From: Sporolactobacillus vineae DSM 21990 = SL153
Lineage (GTDB): Bacteria > Bacillota > Bacilli > Bacillales > Sporolactobacillaceae
Reading direction: 5' to 3'
NCBI RefSeq assembly: GCF_000377985.1
Contig: NZ_KB899044.1
Location: 248,001-312,000, forward strand
Length of the DNA: 64,000 bases
Numbering within the stretch: the first letter of the stretch is position 1; each line of letters starts with the position of its first letter. The notes below the pieces were generated by a model. The model saw only the letters and a list, made by a program, of their open reading frames with translations. It was not told the origin of the DNA and searched no databases. A program made the translations under genes and the position numbers. Of this stretch, positions 43,408-53,221 are shown piece after piece.

Positions 43408-44642
43408 TTCGATGTACCTCCTTCACTTTTCTCCTTATCTGCCAGGTAACTCAGTACGGTTCGGACATCCTTATCGCCGCGGCCCGAAAGATTGACCAGG
43501 ATCGACTGCTCCGGGCGCATGGTTTTCGCTTTTTTAATAGCGAGGGCAAGACCGTGAGCACTTTCCAGCGCCGGGAGAATACCTTCAAGTTTACTCAGCC
43601 GGAGCAGCGCATCGATCGCTTCATCGTCCGTCATCGCTTCGTAGTGCGCACGCCCGGTCCGGGCTAGATGCGCATGCTCCGGCCCGATTCCGGGGTAATC
43701 AAGTCCTGCGGAAATGGAATACGGCGCAATGATCTGACCGTCCGGATCCTGAAGCAGGTAAGTCATGGCACCGTGGATCACGCCGAGGCTCCCCCTGGTC
43801 AGCGTTGCTGCATGCTGATCCGTATCCGTTCCCTTACCGCCGGCTTCCGCACCGTATAAAGCGACCGGGTCATTCAGAAATGCGGTAAACAGGCCCATCG
43901 CATTGCTGCCGCCGCCGACACAGGCACACGCAGCATCGGGAAGCTTGCCCGTCTTCTCAAGTATCTGAGCTCTCGCTTCGTCCCCGATAATCCGCTGAAA
44001 ATCGCGGACCATCAGCGGATAAGGATGGGGACCGACGACGGAACCGTCAATATATGCCGTGTCCTCAACATTCGCCGCCCAGTAGCGAAGCGCCTCATTG
44101 ATCGCATCCTTCAGTGTTCCGTTGCCGCCTTCCACAGGAACGACCTCCGCACCGAGCAGTTTCATACGGAACACATTCAGTGCCTGTCTTTTCACATCCA
44201 CGGCGCCCATGAACACCTTGCACGGCATGCCGAAGTAAGCGGCCACAGTCGCCGTGGCAACGCCGTGCTGACCGGCCCCCGTCTCGGCGATCATTCTCTT
44301 CTTGCCCATCCGCCGGGCGAGCAGGGCCTGACCGACCGCATTATTAATTTTATGCGCCCCTGTATGGTTCAGGTCCTCCCGCTTCAGGTAGATCTGTGCG
44401 CCGCCGACTTCACGGGTCAGCCGGGCACAGTACGTGACCGGCGTCGGCCGTCCTGAGTATGCCTTAAGAATGTGATGGTAGTCGGCGAGAAAATCCGGAT
44501 CATGGATTGCTTCTGTGAACCCCTTCTCCAGTTCGAGCAGGGCATGCATCAATGTTTCCGGCACGTACTGACCGCCGAATTCACCGAAACGACCCTTCCT
44601 CTGCCCTTGTTCCGCCGGTTCAATCTGCGGCTGTCTGATCAT
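43404..44642 (-). CDS. trpB: Tryptophan synthase beta chain
   Basis: PLP enzyme joining indole with serine; 412 residues from ATG 44642 (a GTG three codons earlier is possible). [15 protein letters not shown] opens the conserved part, [13 protein letters not shown] holds the PLP Lys, GAGQHG the substrate site and [10 protein letters not shown] the phosphate cup. Starts inside the trpF end. Confidence 0.97.
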   Translation of the reverse strand: MIRQPQIEPAEQGQRKGRFGEFGGQYVPETLMHALLELEKGFTEAIHDPDFLADYHHILKAYSGRPTPVTYCARLTREVGGAQIYLKREDLNHTGAHKINNAVGQALLARRMGKKRMIAETGAGQHGVATATVAAYFGMPCKVFMGAVDVKRQALNVFRMKLLGAEVVPVEGGNGTLKDAINEALRYWAANVEDTAYIDGSVVGPHPYPLMVRDFQRIIGDEARAQILEKTGKLPDAACACVGGGSNAMGLFTAFLNDPVALYGAEAGGKGTDTDQHAATLTRGSLGVIHGAMTYLLQDPDGQIIAPYSISAGLDYPGIGPEHAHLARTGRAHYEAMTDDEAIDALLRLSKLEGILPALESAHGLALAIKKAKTMRPEQSILVNLSGRGDKDVRTVLSYLADKEKSEGGTSK

Positions 44643-45285
44643 ATACACCACACACCTTTTCTTCTATTTTTCGGATCTGCTTGCTGTCCTTGTGAAAATT
44701 GCTTTCAATTCCTGACGAAATGTCGATGCCTTCCGGACCATAACGGAGCAGGTCGCCGACATTTTCCGGGCGGATGCCCCCGGCGATCAGGCAGATTTTA
44801 CCCTGACGACGGGCCTCTTCCGTATACAGCGGGACCTGATGCCAGTCAAAGGCGATACCCGTTCCGCCAAACTGCCCCGCCACTTTCGTATCGATCACAT
44901 AACCGTCGACGTACCCTTCATAAAGACGCATCTCATTCAAGGAAGAAGCGCCGTGATGGATCGCTTTCCAAACCCGGATGCCGGTCTTTTTCCGGATTGC
45001 TGCGGCATATTGGGGACTCTCTCCGCCGTGGAGCTGGATCACGTCAATACGGACTGTACGCGCCGTCTTCAAGATCAGATCCATCGGGTCATCGGCAAAG
45101 ACGCCGACGATTTGTTTATGTCCGGCAGGACCTGCCTGATCCAGCCAGTCGGCTGCCTGTAACGGGCTGACTGCTCTCCTGCTTTTTTGTGTAAAAATGA
45201 AGCCGAGATAGTCCGCCCGGCTGTGCATCGTTTTGCGTACGTCTTCCAGTGAATGATTCCCGCAATATTTAAGCTTCAGACGCAT
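44620..45285 (-). CDS. trpF: Phosphoribosylanthranilate isomerase
   Basis: Amadori isomerase, TIM barrel, 221 residues. Catalytic Cys8 in KYCGN (more often KICGN) and the general acid Asp in YVIDTK are seen, with GGTGIAFDW and the phosphate loop [11 protein letters not shown] and GIDISSGIE. Overlaps trpC by 17 bp. Confidence 0.95.
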   Translation of the reverse strand: MRLKLKYCGNHSLEDVRKTMHSRADYLGFIFTQKSRRAVSPLQAADWLDQAGPAGHKQIVGVFADDPMDLILKTARTVRIDVIQLHGGESPQYAAAIRKKTGIRVWKAIHHGASSLNEMRLYEGYVDGYVIDTKVAGQFGGTGIAFDWHQVPLYTEEARRQGKICLIAGGIRPENVGDLLRYGPEGIDISSGIESNFHKDSKQIRKIEEKVCGVYDQTAAD

Positions 45286-46063
45286 GACGGCTCACCTTCG
45301 CTCCAAACAACGTCCGGACCCGGTCCGGAATTGAATCGGCGCAAACCAGCGCTTCGCCGACCAGCAGAGCATCTGCGCCATGGTCTTTTGCAAAGGCAAC
45401 GTCGCTTGATGTATGAATGCCAGATTCCCCGACGAAGACAACCTCCTTCGGGACAACTCTGCGGATTTCCGCCGTCACCGAAAGATCCGTGGCAAATGTC
45501 CTCAGATCACGATTATTAGCTCCCATGACCCGAGGAAGGAACAGATCGAGAATGCGGTCGGCTTCACGGACACTGTGAACCTCGACGAGGGCCTCCATAC
45601 CGCGTACTTCCGCTGCCTGATACAGTTCATAGAGCCTTTCCGGATCCAGTGCCGCCGCGATCAGTAGGATGGCGTCTGCACCGACGCGGTCGGCCGCTTC
45701 AATCTGGCGCTCGTCAATAATAAAGTCTTTCCTGAGGATCGGCAGCGTCACCGTTTTCCTGATTCCGGCCAGGTCGCTCAGCGAACCATGAAAATAGGTC
45801 ATGTCCGTCAGCACACTGATCGCATCTGCCCCGGCCTCCTGATAGAGCGAAGCAGCTTCCCCGGGCGTGCGTTTGAACATGAAGGTCCCCTTTGACGGGG
45901 ATGCTTTTTTCACTTCGGCGATCAGACCGACCTGATGATTTGGCGTTTTCAGAGCTTTCGACAATGAGTGGTGTGTGAAAAAGGTTTTTCGTTCAGGCAT
46001 CTTAAATGCTTCAAGCTCCGCCTGTTTTGTGACCATAATCCGGTCGAGAATGGACTCAGGCAT
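45269..46063 (-). CDS. trpC: Indole-3-glycerol phosphate synthase
   Basis: TIM-barrel enzyme of 264 residues. IAEVKKASPSKG carries two catalytic lysines/glutamate, DAISVLTD and ILRKDFIIDE further key residues, and VGESGIHTSSD the phosphate site. ATG 46063 is chosen on family length; it overlaps trpD by 8 bp and has only a weak site. Confidence 0.95.
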   Translation of the reverse strand: MPESILDRIMVTKQAELEAFKMPERKTFFTHHSLSKALKTPNHQVGLIAEVKKASPSKGTFMFKRTPGEAASLYQEAGADAISVLTDMTYFHGSLSDLAGIRKTVTLPILRKDFIIDERQIEAADRVGADAILLIAAALDPERLYELYQAAEVRGMEALVEVHSVREADRILDLFLPRVMGANNRDLRTFATDLSVTAEIRRVVPKEVVFVGESGIHTSSDVAFAKDHGADALLVGEALVCADSIPDRVRTLFGAKVSRHASEA

Positions 46064-47084
46064 GGGCAGCAGCTTCCGTTCTCTGAGCACGCAGCAAGCT
46101 CAGCTGCCTCCGTGCCTTTCCGTCGCCGATTGCCTGATCCGCCTCATGCACACCTTCTGCGATTGTGCTGGTTCGCCCGGCGACGAATAAACCGGCTCCG
46201 GCGTTCAGCAGAACAGCGTTCCTGGCCGTCCGGTTTGCCGTCTCACCATCGAGTATTTGTTCAATCAAAGCCGCACTCTCGGCCGGGTTGCTGACCTGAA
46301 TGCCGCTCATTGTTCCGGAGGCCAGCCCGACTGATTCAGGTGTCAGCGTAAACCGGCGAATCTGTCCCCGCTCCACCAGAAGACAGCGGGTTGCTCCGGT
46401 AACGGAAATTTCATCCATCCCGTCTTCACCGGAGACGATCAGGGTCCGGTGCGTCCCCAGACTGGAAACAGCATGGGCATAGGCTTCGGCAGCTTTTTCA
46501 CTGTAAACACCGAGCAGCTGGCGCTGAGCCCCGGCCGGGTTCGTCAGCGGACCAAGCAGATTGAAGATTGTTCTGAATCCCAGGGCTTTTCTCGGTTCAA
46601 TGGCGTATTTCATCGACGCATGATAGACCGGGGCAAACAGGAAACACATATGTGTTCTCTCCAGCAGCCGCTCTGCTTCCTCCGGTGTCGTGCGGACAGG
46701 AATGCCCAGGGCTTCCAGGACATCGGCAGCGCCGCTTGTTGAAGAAACGGACCTGTTGCCGTGTTTGGCTACATCGACACCCAGTGCAGACAGGACAATC
46801 GCACTAGCTGTTGAAATATTAAATGTCGCCGTCCCATCACCGCCTGTTCCGACGATGTCCATCAGTTCTCTGTTGCTGTTCAGGTGTTTTGCATGAGCGC
46901 GCATACTGCGCACACACCCGGTCAGTTCTTCAACGGTCTCACCGCGCAGGCTCAGAATCGACAGGAAACCGGCAATCTGAGCCGGACTTGCCTGCCCGTC
47001 CATGATCTCATCCATCATGCCCTCGGCTTCTTGTTCCGACAGTGTTGTTCCGGCGACTAATTCTTTGAGTTTTTCCTGAAACAT
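46056..47084 (-). CDS. trpD: Anthranilate phosphoribosyltransferase
   Basis: Transfers ribose phosphate from PRPP to anthranilate; 342 residues. The PRPP motif DIVGTGGDGTATFNIST and KHGNRSVSS are intact. ATG 47084 follows AGAGGAG. It is the first gene after the TRAP leader: trpE, which normally opens this operon in Bacillus, is absent here. Confidence 0.96.
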   Translation of the reverse strand: MFQEKLKELVAGTTLSEQEAEGMMDEIMDGQASPAQIAGFLSILSLRGETVEELTGCVRSMRAHAKHLNSNRELMDIVGTGGDGTATFNISTASAIVLSALGVDVAKHGNRSVSSTSGAADVLEALGIPVRTTPEEAERLLERTHMCFLFAPVYHASMKYAIEPRKALGFRTIFNLLGPLTNPAGAQRQLLGVYSEKAAEAYAHAVSSLGTHRTLIVSGEDGMDEISVTGATRCLLVERGQIRRFTLTPESVGLASGTMSGIQVSNPAESAALIEQILDGETANRTARNAVLLNAGAGLFVAGRTSTIAEGVHEADQAIGDGKARRQLSLLRAQRTEAAAHA

Positions 47085-47170
47085 GATTCCCACTCCTCTT
47101 TTTTTGAGGAATGAGCAGTTTGACTTTGAGAGGGGGATCTTTCAAAGGAGGAATCCTGATCGAAATGCAG

Positions 47171-47199
47171 AAAACCCGCAGAGAAAATCCCTGCGGGTT
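47171..47199 (-). terminator. TRAP-controlled attenuator of the trp operon
   Basis: A 9-bp stem AACCCGCAG/CTGCGGGTT with a 9-nt loop and TTTTC after it on the minus strand, about 25 nt downstream of the TRAP site and 85 nt before trpD. Upstream leader sequence can pair in an alternative way, as needed for attenuation. Confidence 0.8.
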
Positions 47200-47224
47200 C
47201 AGGTTCGTAGTCAGTTGAAGTACC

Positions 47225-47260
47225 CTCAGCTCTTCTCAACTCAGCTCATTCTCTTGTCTC
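47225..47260 (-). promoter_or_regulatory. TRAP binding site in the trp leader
   Basis: Seven GAG triplets on the minus strand (CTC at 47225, 47230, 47235, 47240, 47245, 47251, 47258), spaced by 2, 2, 2, 2, 3 and 4 nt, plus an AAG 3 nt further 5'. This is the pattern bound by the 11-mer ring of TRAP, encoded by mtrB 4 kb away. Confidence 0.88.
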
Positions 47261-47319
47261 ATTCTTGAATCTGGCCGACAATGTCCTGTGACACTGTCCG
47301 ACCTGTTTAGCGTACTCTT

Positions 47320-47348
47320 ATCATAGCGATTGGAAGCAGAACTGTCAA
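47320..47348 (-). promoter_or_regulatory. Sigma-A promoter of the trp operon
   Basis: Perfect TTGACA (47343-47348), 17-bp spacer, TATGAT (47320-47325). The start is near 47313, leaving about 230 nt of leader. Confidence 0.85.
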
Positions 47349-47382
47349 TTACCCGAAATCGTGAACGGGGAAAAATGTCCGG

Positions 47383-48183
47383 TCATTCCGACTGTTTTTT
47401 ATCCTGCTTCCGGTAAAAAAAGGATTCCGCGGAAGCCAGTCCAAAAATATCCGGCCGGAAGATCTGCTCGGTGCTGCCGACAAACAGAATGCCGCCCTGA
47501 TTCAGGGCATGGCCGAATTTTTGATAGATAAGCGACTTGCCTTCTTCAGTAAAATAGATCAGCACATTGCGGCAGACAATCACATCAAATCGTCCCGGTG
47601 CAGGATCACGCAGCAAGTCGTGGCGGAGAAACCGAACGCTCCTTTTCAGTTCCGGACGAATCCGGTAAAATGGCCCTTTTATTGTAAAGAACTGCTGCTG
47701 CTCTTCAGCAGAAAAGCCGGATACTGCCTGCTGCTGATAAATCCCGGCCTCGGCCTGACGCAGGACTTCCCTGTCTATATCAGTCGCCACGATTCGGTAA
47801 TGATTCCCGGAAAAGTATTTTCCAATCAGCATCGACAGAGAATAGGGTTCCTCACCGGTTGAGCAGGCTGCGCTCCAGACCGTCAGATTTTCCTTGCGGG
47901 CCGCTATCCCTTTTATCTTGTCCTCAAGAATCTGCCATCGGGATGCATTTCTGAAAAATTCGGTGACATTTATCGTCATCCGGCTTAACACCTGATCAAG
48001 CAGCTCGCCCGACTGTTCCATGCCATCGGCCAACGCAACCAGATCAGGAAACTGTTTTCTCGCCCGAAACGAATTCAGACGACGCTTCATCTGTTCTTCT
48101 TTATAGAGGGAAAGATTGATCCCGGTCAACCGAAAAAAGCGCTCTTTAAATTGCTCATAATCCTGATTCCTGTCGCTTTCCAT
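47383..48183 (-). CDS. cheR: Chemotaxis protein methyltransferase CheR
   Basis: SAM-dependent methylase of chemoreceptor glutamates; 266 residues. An N-terminal helical domain binds the receptor; VWSAACSTGEEPYSLSMLI is the SAM site, and FDVIVCRNVLIYF and TEFFRN are conserved. ATG 48183 has GGTGG 6 nt upstream. It would act on receptors such as the one at 16-18 kb. Confidence 0.95.
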   Translation of the reverse strand: MESDRNQDYEQFKERFFRLTGINLSLYKEEQMKRRLNSFRARKQFPDLVALADGMEQSGELLDQVLSRMTINVTEFFRNASRWQILEDKIKGIAARKENLTVWSAACSTGEEPYSLSMLIGKYFSGNHYRIVATDIDREVLRQAEAGIYQQQAVSGFSAEEQQQFFTIKGPFYRIRPELKRSVRFLRHDLLRDPAPGRFDVIVCRNVLIYFTEEGKSLIYQKFGHALNQGGILFVGSTEQIFRPDIFGLASAESFFYRKQDKKQSE

Positions 48184-48233
48184 CACTATCCACCTGTTTC
48201 GTCCTGCCTGTTACTTTTTTCGGATAGAATGGA

Positions 48234-48653
48234 TTAATCGTTGACCAGTTCCTCATCTTTGAAAAAAAGGTGGATCTCCCGTTCTGCATTTTCAAGCGAA
48301 TCGGACCCATGAATCACGTTCCGGTTCATCCGCGTCGCATAATCTCCGCGGATCGTTCCCGGCAGTGCTTTCTCCGGATCTGTGGAACCCATCATCCAGC
48401 GGGAGAGTTTGACCACATCTTCGCCTTCCCAGACCATGGCAAACACGGGACCGGAAGTCATGAAACCGATCAGATCCTCGTAGTACGGCCTTCCAATATG
48501 TTCATGATAGTGTCTTGCTGCAAGTTCCGGCGAGATTTTCATAAACTTTCCGGCAACCATGCGAAAACCCTTGGCCTCAAAACGGGCGATAATCTTTCCA
48601 ATCAACCCTCTCCGGACAGCATCCGGTTTAATCATAAGAAATGTTTGTTCCAT
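48234..48653 (-). CDS. ndk: Nucleoside diphosphate kinase
   Basis: 139-residue housekeeping kinase balancing NTP pools. ATG 48653 ([13 protein letters not shown]); Lys9 and the phospho-accepting His115 in NVIHGSDS are present. GAAGGGAC precedes the start. Confidence 0.95.
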   Translation of the reverse strand: MEQTFLMIKPDAVRRGLIGKIIARFEAKGFRMVAGKFMKISPELAARHYHEHIGRPYYEDLIGFMTSGPVFAMVWEGEDVVKLSRWMMGSTDPEKALPGTIRGDYATRMNRNVIHGSDSLENAEREIHLFFKDEELVND

Positions 48654-48775
48654 GTCAGTCAGTCCCTTCAGATAAATCGTTTTCATTATATTTGAACACC
48701 TAGTGATCGCTGCTCAGTGATCAGGATGTATCATCCATCTATTACCATTCTTTCAACAGACAAACCTTCCCGGGG

Positions 48776-49744
48776 TCAATAATTTCTCGTCCCCACATAC
48801 CCGGCAATTTCTTCAAGAGCTTTCGTGGCCGGTATCTGTGGTAATTGTTTTAATACTTTTCGTGCTTTGTCAAGATATCGGTCGCTCAGCTGTTCTGACC
48901 GGGCAATCGCATCGGACGCACAGATCGCCTGAATCAGCGCCTGCCACTCCTCATCAGATGCCTGGTCCGACTGTAACAATGCCGCCACAGCGTCATGAAG
49001 CTGCCTATCCTGCAGCGCATAAAATGCCGGGAGCGTAATATTTCCGCTGCGCAGATCGCTTCCGGCCGGTTTCCCCAGCTGTTTCTCAGTCCCGACAAAA
49101 TCAAGTATGTCGTCGGTGATCTGATAGCTCATACCAAGACAATAGCCAAAGTAGTATAGCTTTCCGGACAGGCTGAGGCTGCACCCGGACGCATAACCGC
49201 CAAGCTGGCAGCTCAATGCCATCAGGATCGCCGTCTTCCGCTTGATGCGCAACAAATAGGCCCGAAGATTCTGGTTCAGATTATAAAGGTCGCGAATCTG
49301 GTCAATCTCTCCGAGGCTCAGATCACGGATGACCTTCGAAATCATTCGGTGCGCCTGTACATGGTCGAACCGGGAGATCAGTTCAATCGCCCTGGCGAAG
49401 ATATAATCCCCGGTAAACATGGCGACCCGGTTATCCCATTTCGCCTTTACCGTAGGCTTGCCGCGTCTTAAGCCTGAATCATCGACAACGTCGTCGTGTA
49501 CCAGTGAGGCCATATGTATCAGTTCAAGGGTCACTGCTGAATCAAGTACTTCTTTCCGGTCCGGGTCCCCATACTGCGAGGCAAGCAGAACCAGAATCGG
49601 CCGGATTCTCTTTCCGCCGGCGTGCAACAGATCCAGTGATGCTTCTCGCAGAAGCGGATAAGGCGCCTGCAAATAGGACTCCAGTTTCCGTTCGATGATA
49701 TTCAGATTCTTTTTCTCTTTAAGATAGATCTGTGCCAGACTCAA
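48776..49744 (-). CDS. hepT: Heptaprenyl diphosphate synthase component II
   Basis: The catalytic trans-prenyltransferase subunit giving the C35 tail of menaquinone-7; 322 residues. First Asp-rich motif in LVHDDVVDD, second in QITDDILDF, and GGKRIRP for the diphosphate. TTG start with AAGGGTGA before it. Needs HepS for activity. Confidence 0.94.
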   Translation of the reverse strand: MSLAQIYLKEKKNLNIIERKLESYLQAPYPLLREASLDLLHAGGKRIRPILVLLASQYGDPDRKEVLDSAVTLELIHMASLVHDDVVDDSGLRRGKPTVKAKWDNRVAMFTGDYIFARAIELISRFDHVQAHRMISKVIRDLSLGEIDQIRDLYNLNQNLRAYLLRIKRKTAILMALSCQLGGYASGCSLSLSGKLYYFGYCLGMSYQITDDILDFVGTEKQLGKPAGSDLRSGNITLPAFYALQDRQLHDAVAALLQSDQASDEEWQALIQAICASDAIARSEQLSDRYLDKARKVLKQLPQIPATKALEEIAGYVGTRNY

Positions 49745-49822
49745 TTCATTTCACCCTTCAGATTGCCGCCGCATCGCCTAGCCATGAGAACAGCCATTGT
49801 TCCTTTTGTACTTGTCAGCAAA

Positions 49823-50545
49823 TCATTTCTCCGGTTTGACCGCTTTATGAATCGCAGCAATACCGCCCATCAGCGGTTTCACGGTGACCACTTCAAACCC
49901 CGCCTGCCGGAACAGGGCGGACAATTGGTCCCGGTCCGGAAATTTATGTGCCGATTCGTTGAGCCAGGCATATTCCTTGTAGCTTCCCGCAAAAAGTTTC
50001 CCGAGAAACGGCATGATGAAGCGGAAATAAAAGAAATAGAGCTGCCGGTATACCGGTACATACGTCTGTGACGTCTCCAGGCAGACAAATGTGCCGCCAG
50101 GTTTCAGAACCCGGTAGATTTCCTGCAGGACTTTCAGATAATCCGGCACGTTCCGCAGCCCAAAACCAATTGTCGCCCCGTCAAAAGTCGCTCCATCATA
50201 AGGAATCGCCATCGCATCACCATTGACCAGTCTGACATTTTCCAAATCTGTATTGTCCAGTTTCATTTTTGCGATTTTAAGCATGTGATCACTGAAATCC
50301 AGTCCGACAACCTGTCCCTCAGGTCCGACATCGTTACCGAGCGTCAGTGTCCAGTCGCCCGTTCCGCAGCAAATATCGATGTAGCTGCTGCCCGGAGCGG
50401 CTGCTGCCAGCTCATCAGCAAGACGCCGCCAGGTTTTATGCCGGTTAAAACTGATTAATGAATTCATCGCGTCGTACTTTTTATAAATCGTCTGGAAAAC
50501 TTGATGTACTCTCTTATGTTTCGCTTCCGGATCCATTGCCGTCAT
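49823..50545 (-). CDS. menG: Demethylmenaquinone methyltransferase
   Basis: Last step of menaquinone synthesis; 240 residues, SAM motif DICCGTGDWTLTL and the UbiE/MenG signatures YDAMNSLISFNRHKTWR and GFGLRNVPDYLKVLQEIYRVLKPGG. Six bases after hepS, with AAGAAGG before the ATG. Implies that quinone is still made in an organism that seems to lack the bc complex genes at their usual place. Confidence 0.95.
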   Translation of the reverse strand: MTAMDPEAKHKRVHQVFQTIYKKYDAMNSLISFNRHKTWRRLADELAAAAPGSSYIDICCGTGDWTLTLGNDVGPEGQVVGLDFSDHMLKIAKMKLDNTDLENVRLVNGDAMAIPYDGATFDGATIGFGLRNVPDYLKVLQEIYRVLKPGGTFVCLETSQTYVPVYRQLYFFYFRFIMPFLGKLFAGSYKEYAWLNESAHKFPDRDQLSALFRQAGFEVVTVKPLMGGIAAIHKAVKPEK

Positions 50546-50551
50546 TAACGA

Positions 50552-51343
50552 TTAACCTTCTTCCAGCGCATAGCTGCAATACATCCGCATCTGTTTCCTG
50601 AGATAGTCAAGGAGTTTACCGGGCATCGTGCAGCTTTCTGCTGTCTGCCCGGCACTTTTCTCAAATTCGGCAGCTGCATCAAGTATGACATGGTCCATTC
50701 TCCTGCCAAGCTGTTCGGATTTCAGTTTAAAATGTGTTTCAAAGAACTTGCAGATGTTTGTCAGCGCTTTTTTCTGCATGCATCCCAGACGTTCCTGAAC
50801 GATTCTTTTCACAAGAAAATAATGATGAATCACAGGAATCCAGTGATCCTGTTCCAGTCCAGCAGCAATACGTACAATCAAAGCGCTTTCCGAAGCACTC
50901 AAAGCCTGAACGGCCTGATCCCAGTCCGGTTCCGGGCCGCCATTGTAATAAAGCCGGCATTTCTCAATATTAAATTGCTGAATCGCCTGCGCCACCCAGC
51001 GGACAATATCGATTTGTCCGCATCTGGCCAGAGAATAATAGTACATGGCACTATAAAAGTCGCCGGACAGCGCTGTCAGCTGCCGTCGGCGAATAGCCGA
51101 ATTGTCCGTCAGTGTGTCGTTCGTCATCCATTCATGGGTTGTCAGTCCGACCTCTGCGATCATGACACTTTTGGCACATATACCTGCATCGCGGTCACCG
51201 ACTTTTGTCCGGAATAGCAGGTAATATATCAGCAATTTATCTTTATCGACAGCAGGATGGGGCAGAACGCGTCTGATATAAGGATGATTCAGCTCATCCT
51301 GAAGCTGTTCATATAACCGGTCTACTTCCTGCTCAATAGGCAT
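50552..51343 (-). CDS. hepS: Heptaprenyl diphosphate synthase component I
   Basis: The small, non-catalytic HepS/HEPPP1 subunit that sets chain length; 263 residues, all-helical. The text ILVHEWMTNDTLTDNSAIRRRQLTALSGDFYSAMYYYSLA region (about residues 70-110) is the family core. GGGGGAGG precedes the ATG. The 165 bp between it and mtrB hold no gene or clear terminator. Confidence 0.9.
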   Translation of the reverse strand: MPIEQEVDRLYEQLQDELNHPYIRRVLPHPAVDKDKLLIYYLLFRTKVGDRDAGICAKSVMIAEVGLTTHEWMTNDTLTDNSAIRRRQLTALSGDFYSAMYYYSLARCGQIDIVRWVAQAIQQFNIEKCRLYYNGGPEPDWDQAVQALSASESALIVRIAAGLEQDHWIPVIHHYFLVKRIVQERLGCMQKKALTNICKFFETHFKLKSEQLGRRMDHVILDAAAEFEKSAGQTAESCTMPGKLLDYLRKQMRMYCSYALEEG

Positions 51344-51508
51344 GGGTAGCCTCCCCCGCCCAGCTTAAGCATCACAAGCCCCTTGCTGGAAATATTATTG
51401 ATCAAGGCATTTGCGTCGATCTGTCTTTTGTTTCCCGCTCCATTTTCTGAAGCAGCAAAATCGGTACGCTACCTGAATCAAAGTTTTACTTATAAAAAAT
51501 GTGTCCTG

Positions 51509-51739
51509 TCAGCCTGAGATCATCGTACCGTGCTTTGTCTGAATCGTCGCCCGGCCGTGCACCTTGATGGCTGACGTATGTTCGGTAAACTGGGCAATCA
51601 TGACTTCACCGCGGTCCAGTTTTTCCGTATGGAAGAACCGGGTTTCAGCACCGCGTGTCAGACCGATCACATTCACGCCGTCTTCCTCAGCCTTGATGAC
51701 AAAATATTCACCTAAAACTTCTTCTCTGTTCACATCCAT
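51509..51739 (-). CDS. mtrB: trp RNA-binding attenuation protein (TRAP)
   Basis: A 76-residue subunit of the 11-mer ring that binds tryptophan and then GAG repeats. The core [15 protein letters not shown]...[16 protein letters not shown] is almost that of B. subtilis. Of the three RNA-contacting residues (Lys37, Lys56, Arg58 in B. subtilis), Lys40 and Lys59 are kept here but the arginine is His61 (IKVHGR), with an Arg two residues on. Directly follows folE, 28 bp apart. Confidence 0.95.
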   Translation of the reverse strand: MDVNREEVLGEYFVIKAEEDGVNVIGLTRGAETRFFHTEKLDRGEVMIAQFTEHTSAIKVHGRATIQTKHGTMISG

Positions 51740-51767
51740 CGTTCAATCCTGCTTTCCCTGCTAAATT

Positions 51768-52331
51768 TCAGTGGCTGATCAATGAGAGCGCCTCGGCACG
51801 GGCGGTCGGATCCTTCTGAAAAACCCCTCTGACCGCCGACGTAATGGTCTTGGATCCTGGTTTTTTAATCCCCCGCATGGTCATGCACATATGCTCCGCC
51901 TCAATGACCACAATCACGCCATAAGGCTTCAGTGTTTCCATAATGCTGTTCGCGACAGTGGTGGTCAGCCGTTCCTGAAGCTGGGGCCTGCGTGCCACAG
52001 CTTCCACTGCTCTGGCCAGTTTGCTCAGCCCGGTCACGCGGGCGCCTCTGGGAATATAACCGACGTGGGCCTTGCCAAAGAAGGGGAGAAGATGGTGCTC
52101 ACACATCGAGTAAAACGGAATATCCTTAACGAGAACAAGCTCTTCGTGATCCTCATCAAAGGTCTTGGCCAGGTATTGCTTCGGATCCTGATCCATTCCC
52201 TGGAAGATCTCATCACACATTCTGGCATATCGCTTCGGCGTTTCCCTGATTCCCCTTCGGTCAGGATCCTCGCCAATCGCCTCAAGGATCATTCTTACCG
52301 CTTTCTCTATCTTTTCATGGTCTATGCTCAC
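51768..52331 (-). CDS. folE: GTP cyclohydrolase I
   Basis: Opens GTP to dihydroneopterin triphosphate for folate; 187 residues (mtrA of Bacillus). Zinc ligands in [11 protein letters not shown] and [11 protein letters not shown] start with AGGAGGCAGGG. First gene of folE-mtrB-hepS-menG-hepT-ndk-cheR, all leftward with short gaps. Confidence 0.96.
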   Translation of the reverse strand: MSIDHEKIEKAVRMILEAIGEDPDRRGIRETPKRYARMCDEIFQGMDQDPKQYLAKTFDEDHEELVLVKDIPFYSMCEHHLLPFFGKAHVGYIPRGARVTGLSKLARAVEAVARRPQLQERLTTTVANSIMETLKPYGVIVVIEAEHMCMTMRGIKKPGSKTITSAVRGVFQKDPTARAEALSLISH

Positions 52332-52452
52332 AGCCCTGCCTCCTGTTTTTCCGGAGCTTCCAGCACGCTCCGCCTTGCCTTAATTCATGAGCGGGCCCGC
52401 CTGTCACTGTTTCAAGGTGAAAGCAAGTCATCAAAAAAATATGTCCAGAAAA

Positions 52453-52482
52453 ATTCTAGCATAATAAAACTTAAAATGTAAA
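52453..52482 (-). promoter_or_regulatory. Promoter of the folE-mtrB-hep operon
   Basis: Minus strand TTTACA (52477-52482), 18-bp spacer, extended -10 TGCTAGAAT with TAGAAT at 52453-52458. The leader to folE is about 115 nt. The rest of the gap to the hbs terminator shows nothing else. Confidence 0.7.
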
Positions 52483-52590
52483 GAAAGTCCGCCGAATGAC
52501 CGCTTATGTATTCTGAAATCTTCTTCTGATGTTCAGATCGTCATCTTTTGCACCTGCAGAAAACCGCTCGTTTTTAACATGCAGGATATC

Positions 52591-52625
52591 AAAGAGAGAG
52601 CCATCATCGCGATGGCTCTCTCTTT
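52591..52625 (-). terminator. Terminator of hbs
   Basis: A perfect 15-bp stem AAAGAGAGAGCCATC with its complement and 5-nt loop, 26 bp after the stop codon; T-rich exit on the minus strand. Confidence 0.88.
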
Positions 52626-52650
52626 CTCACGTCCTATGTATCGTTTCAGA

Positions 52651-52923
52651 TCATTGGACGGCTTCTTTTAAAGCCTTGCCAGGCTTGAAAGCAGGAACTT
52701 TGCTTGCCTTAATTTCAATTTCTTCGCCTGTTTGCGGATTGCGTCCCTTGCGGGCACTCCTTTCGCGTACTTCAAAGTTGCCGAATCCGATTAATTGAAC
52801 TTTGTTTCCACTCTTAAGTGCAGTCTCAATCGTTGACAGGACAGAATCAACTGCTTTAGTCGCGTCTTTCTTCGACAGCGCAGCTTCTTCGGCAACGGCA
52901 GTAATTAATTCAGTCTTATTCAA
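52651..52923 (-). CDS. hbs: DNA-binding protein HU
   Basis: Nucleoid protein of 90 residues. The start is TTG 52923 ([10 protein letters not shown]), since AAGGAGGTG lies 6 nt before; a GTG three codons upstream is part of that site. The DNA arm [22 protein letters not shown] is intact and nearly identical to HBsu. Confidence 0.96.
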   Translation of the reverse strand: MNKTELITAVAEEAALSKKDATKAVDSVLSTIETALKSGNKVQLIGFGNFEVRERSARKGRNPQTGEEIEIKASKVPAFKPGKALKEAVQ

Positions 52924-52983
52924 CTCTTTCACCTCCTTACAAGGGATTGCTCCCTATGTGCTGAAAGAACACCAACAACGCTT

Positions 52984-53012
52984 ATAATATACGATGTGAT
53001 GGAAGAATTCAA
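52984..53012 (-). promoter_or_regulatory. Promoter of hbs
   Basis: Minus strand TTGAAT (53007-53012), 17-bp spacer, TATTAT (52984-52989), about 60 nt before the start codon. Confidence 0.65.
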
Positions 53013-53167
53013 CAACTTTAATTAAAATATTACCAATTCAGGACTTTTTAAACCTCCCGGCCGGAAATATTTAAATACTGCCGTCCGCGCCTGTCAAACC
53101 GGGCATTTTTCAAGATAATTACCGCCTGTTTTCATAAATCGGCATGCCTCGTTTCTGAACGAATAGA

Positions 53168-53194
53168 ACAAAAAAGGCTCCTCTCCGGAACCTT
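53168..53194 (-). terminator. Terminator of spoIVA
   Basis: An 8-bp stem AAGGTTCC/GGAGCCTT (one wobble), 5-nt loop, then TTTT on the minus strand, 27 bp after the stop. Confidence 0.75.
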
Positions 53195-53221
53195 GTCAAG
53201 TGATGCCTATTGTGATTTCTT

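Noticed and set aside
47094-47170. Remnant of trpE between the attenuator and trpD
   Set aside because: The short open frames there show no trpE-like text; only leader sequence and the trpD ribosome binding site.
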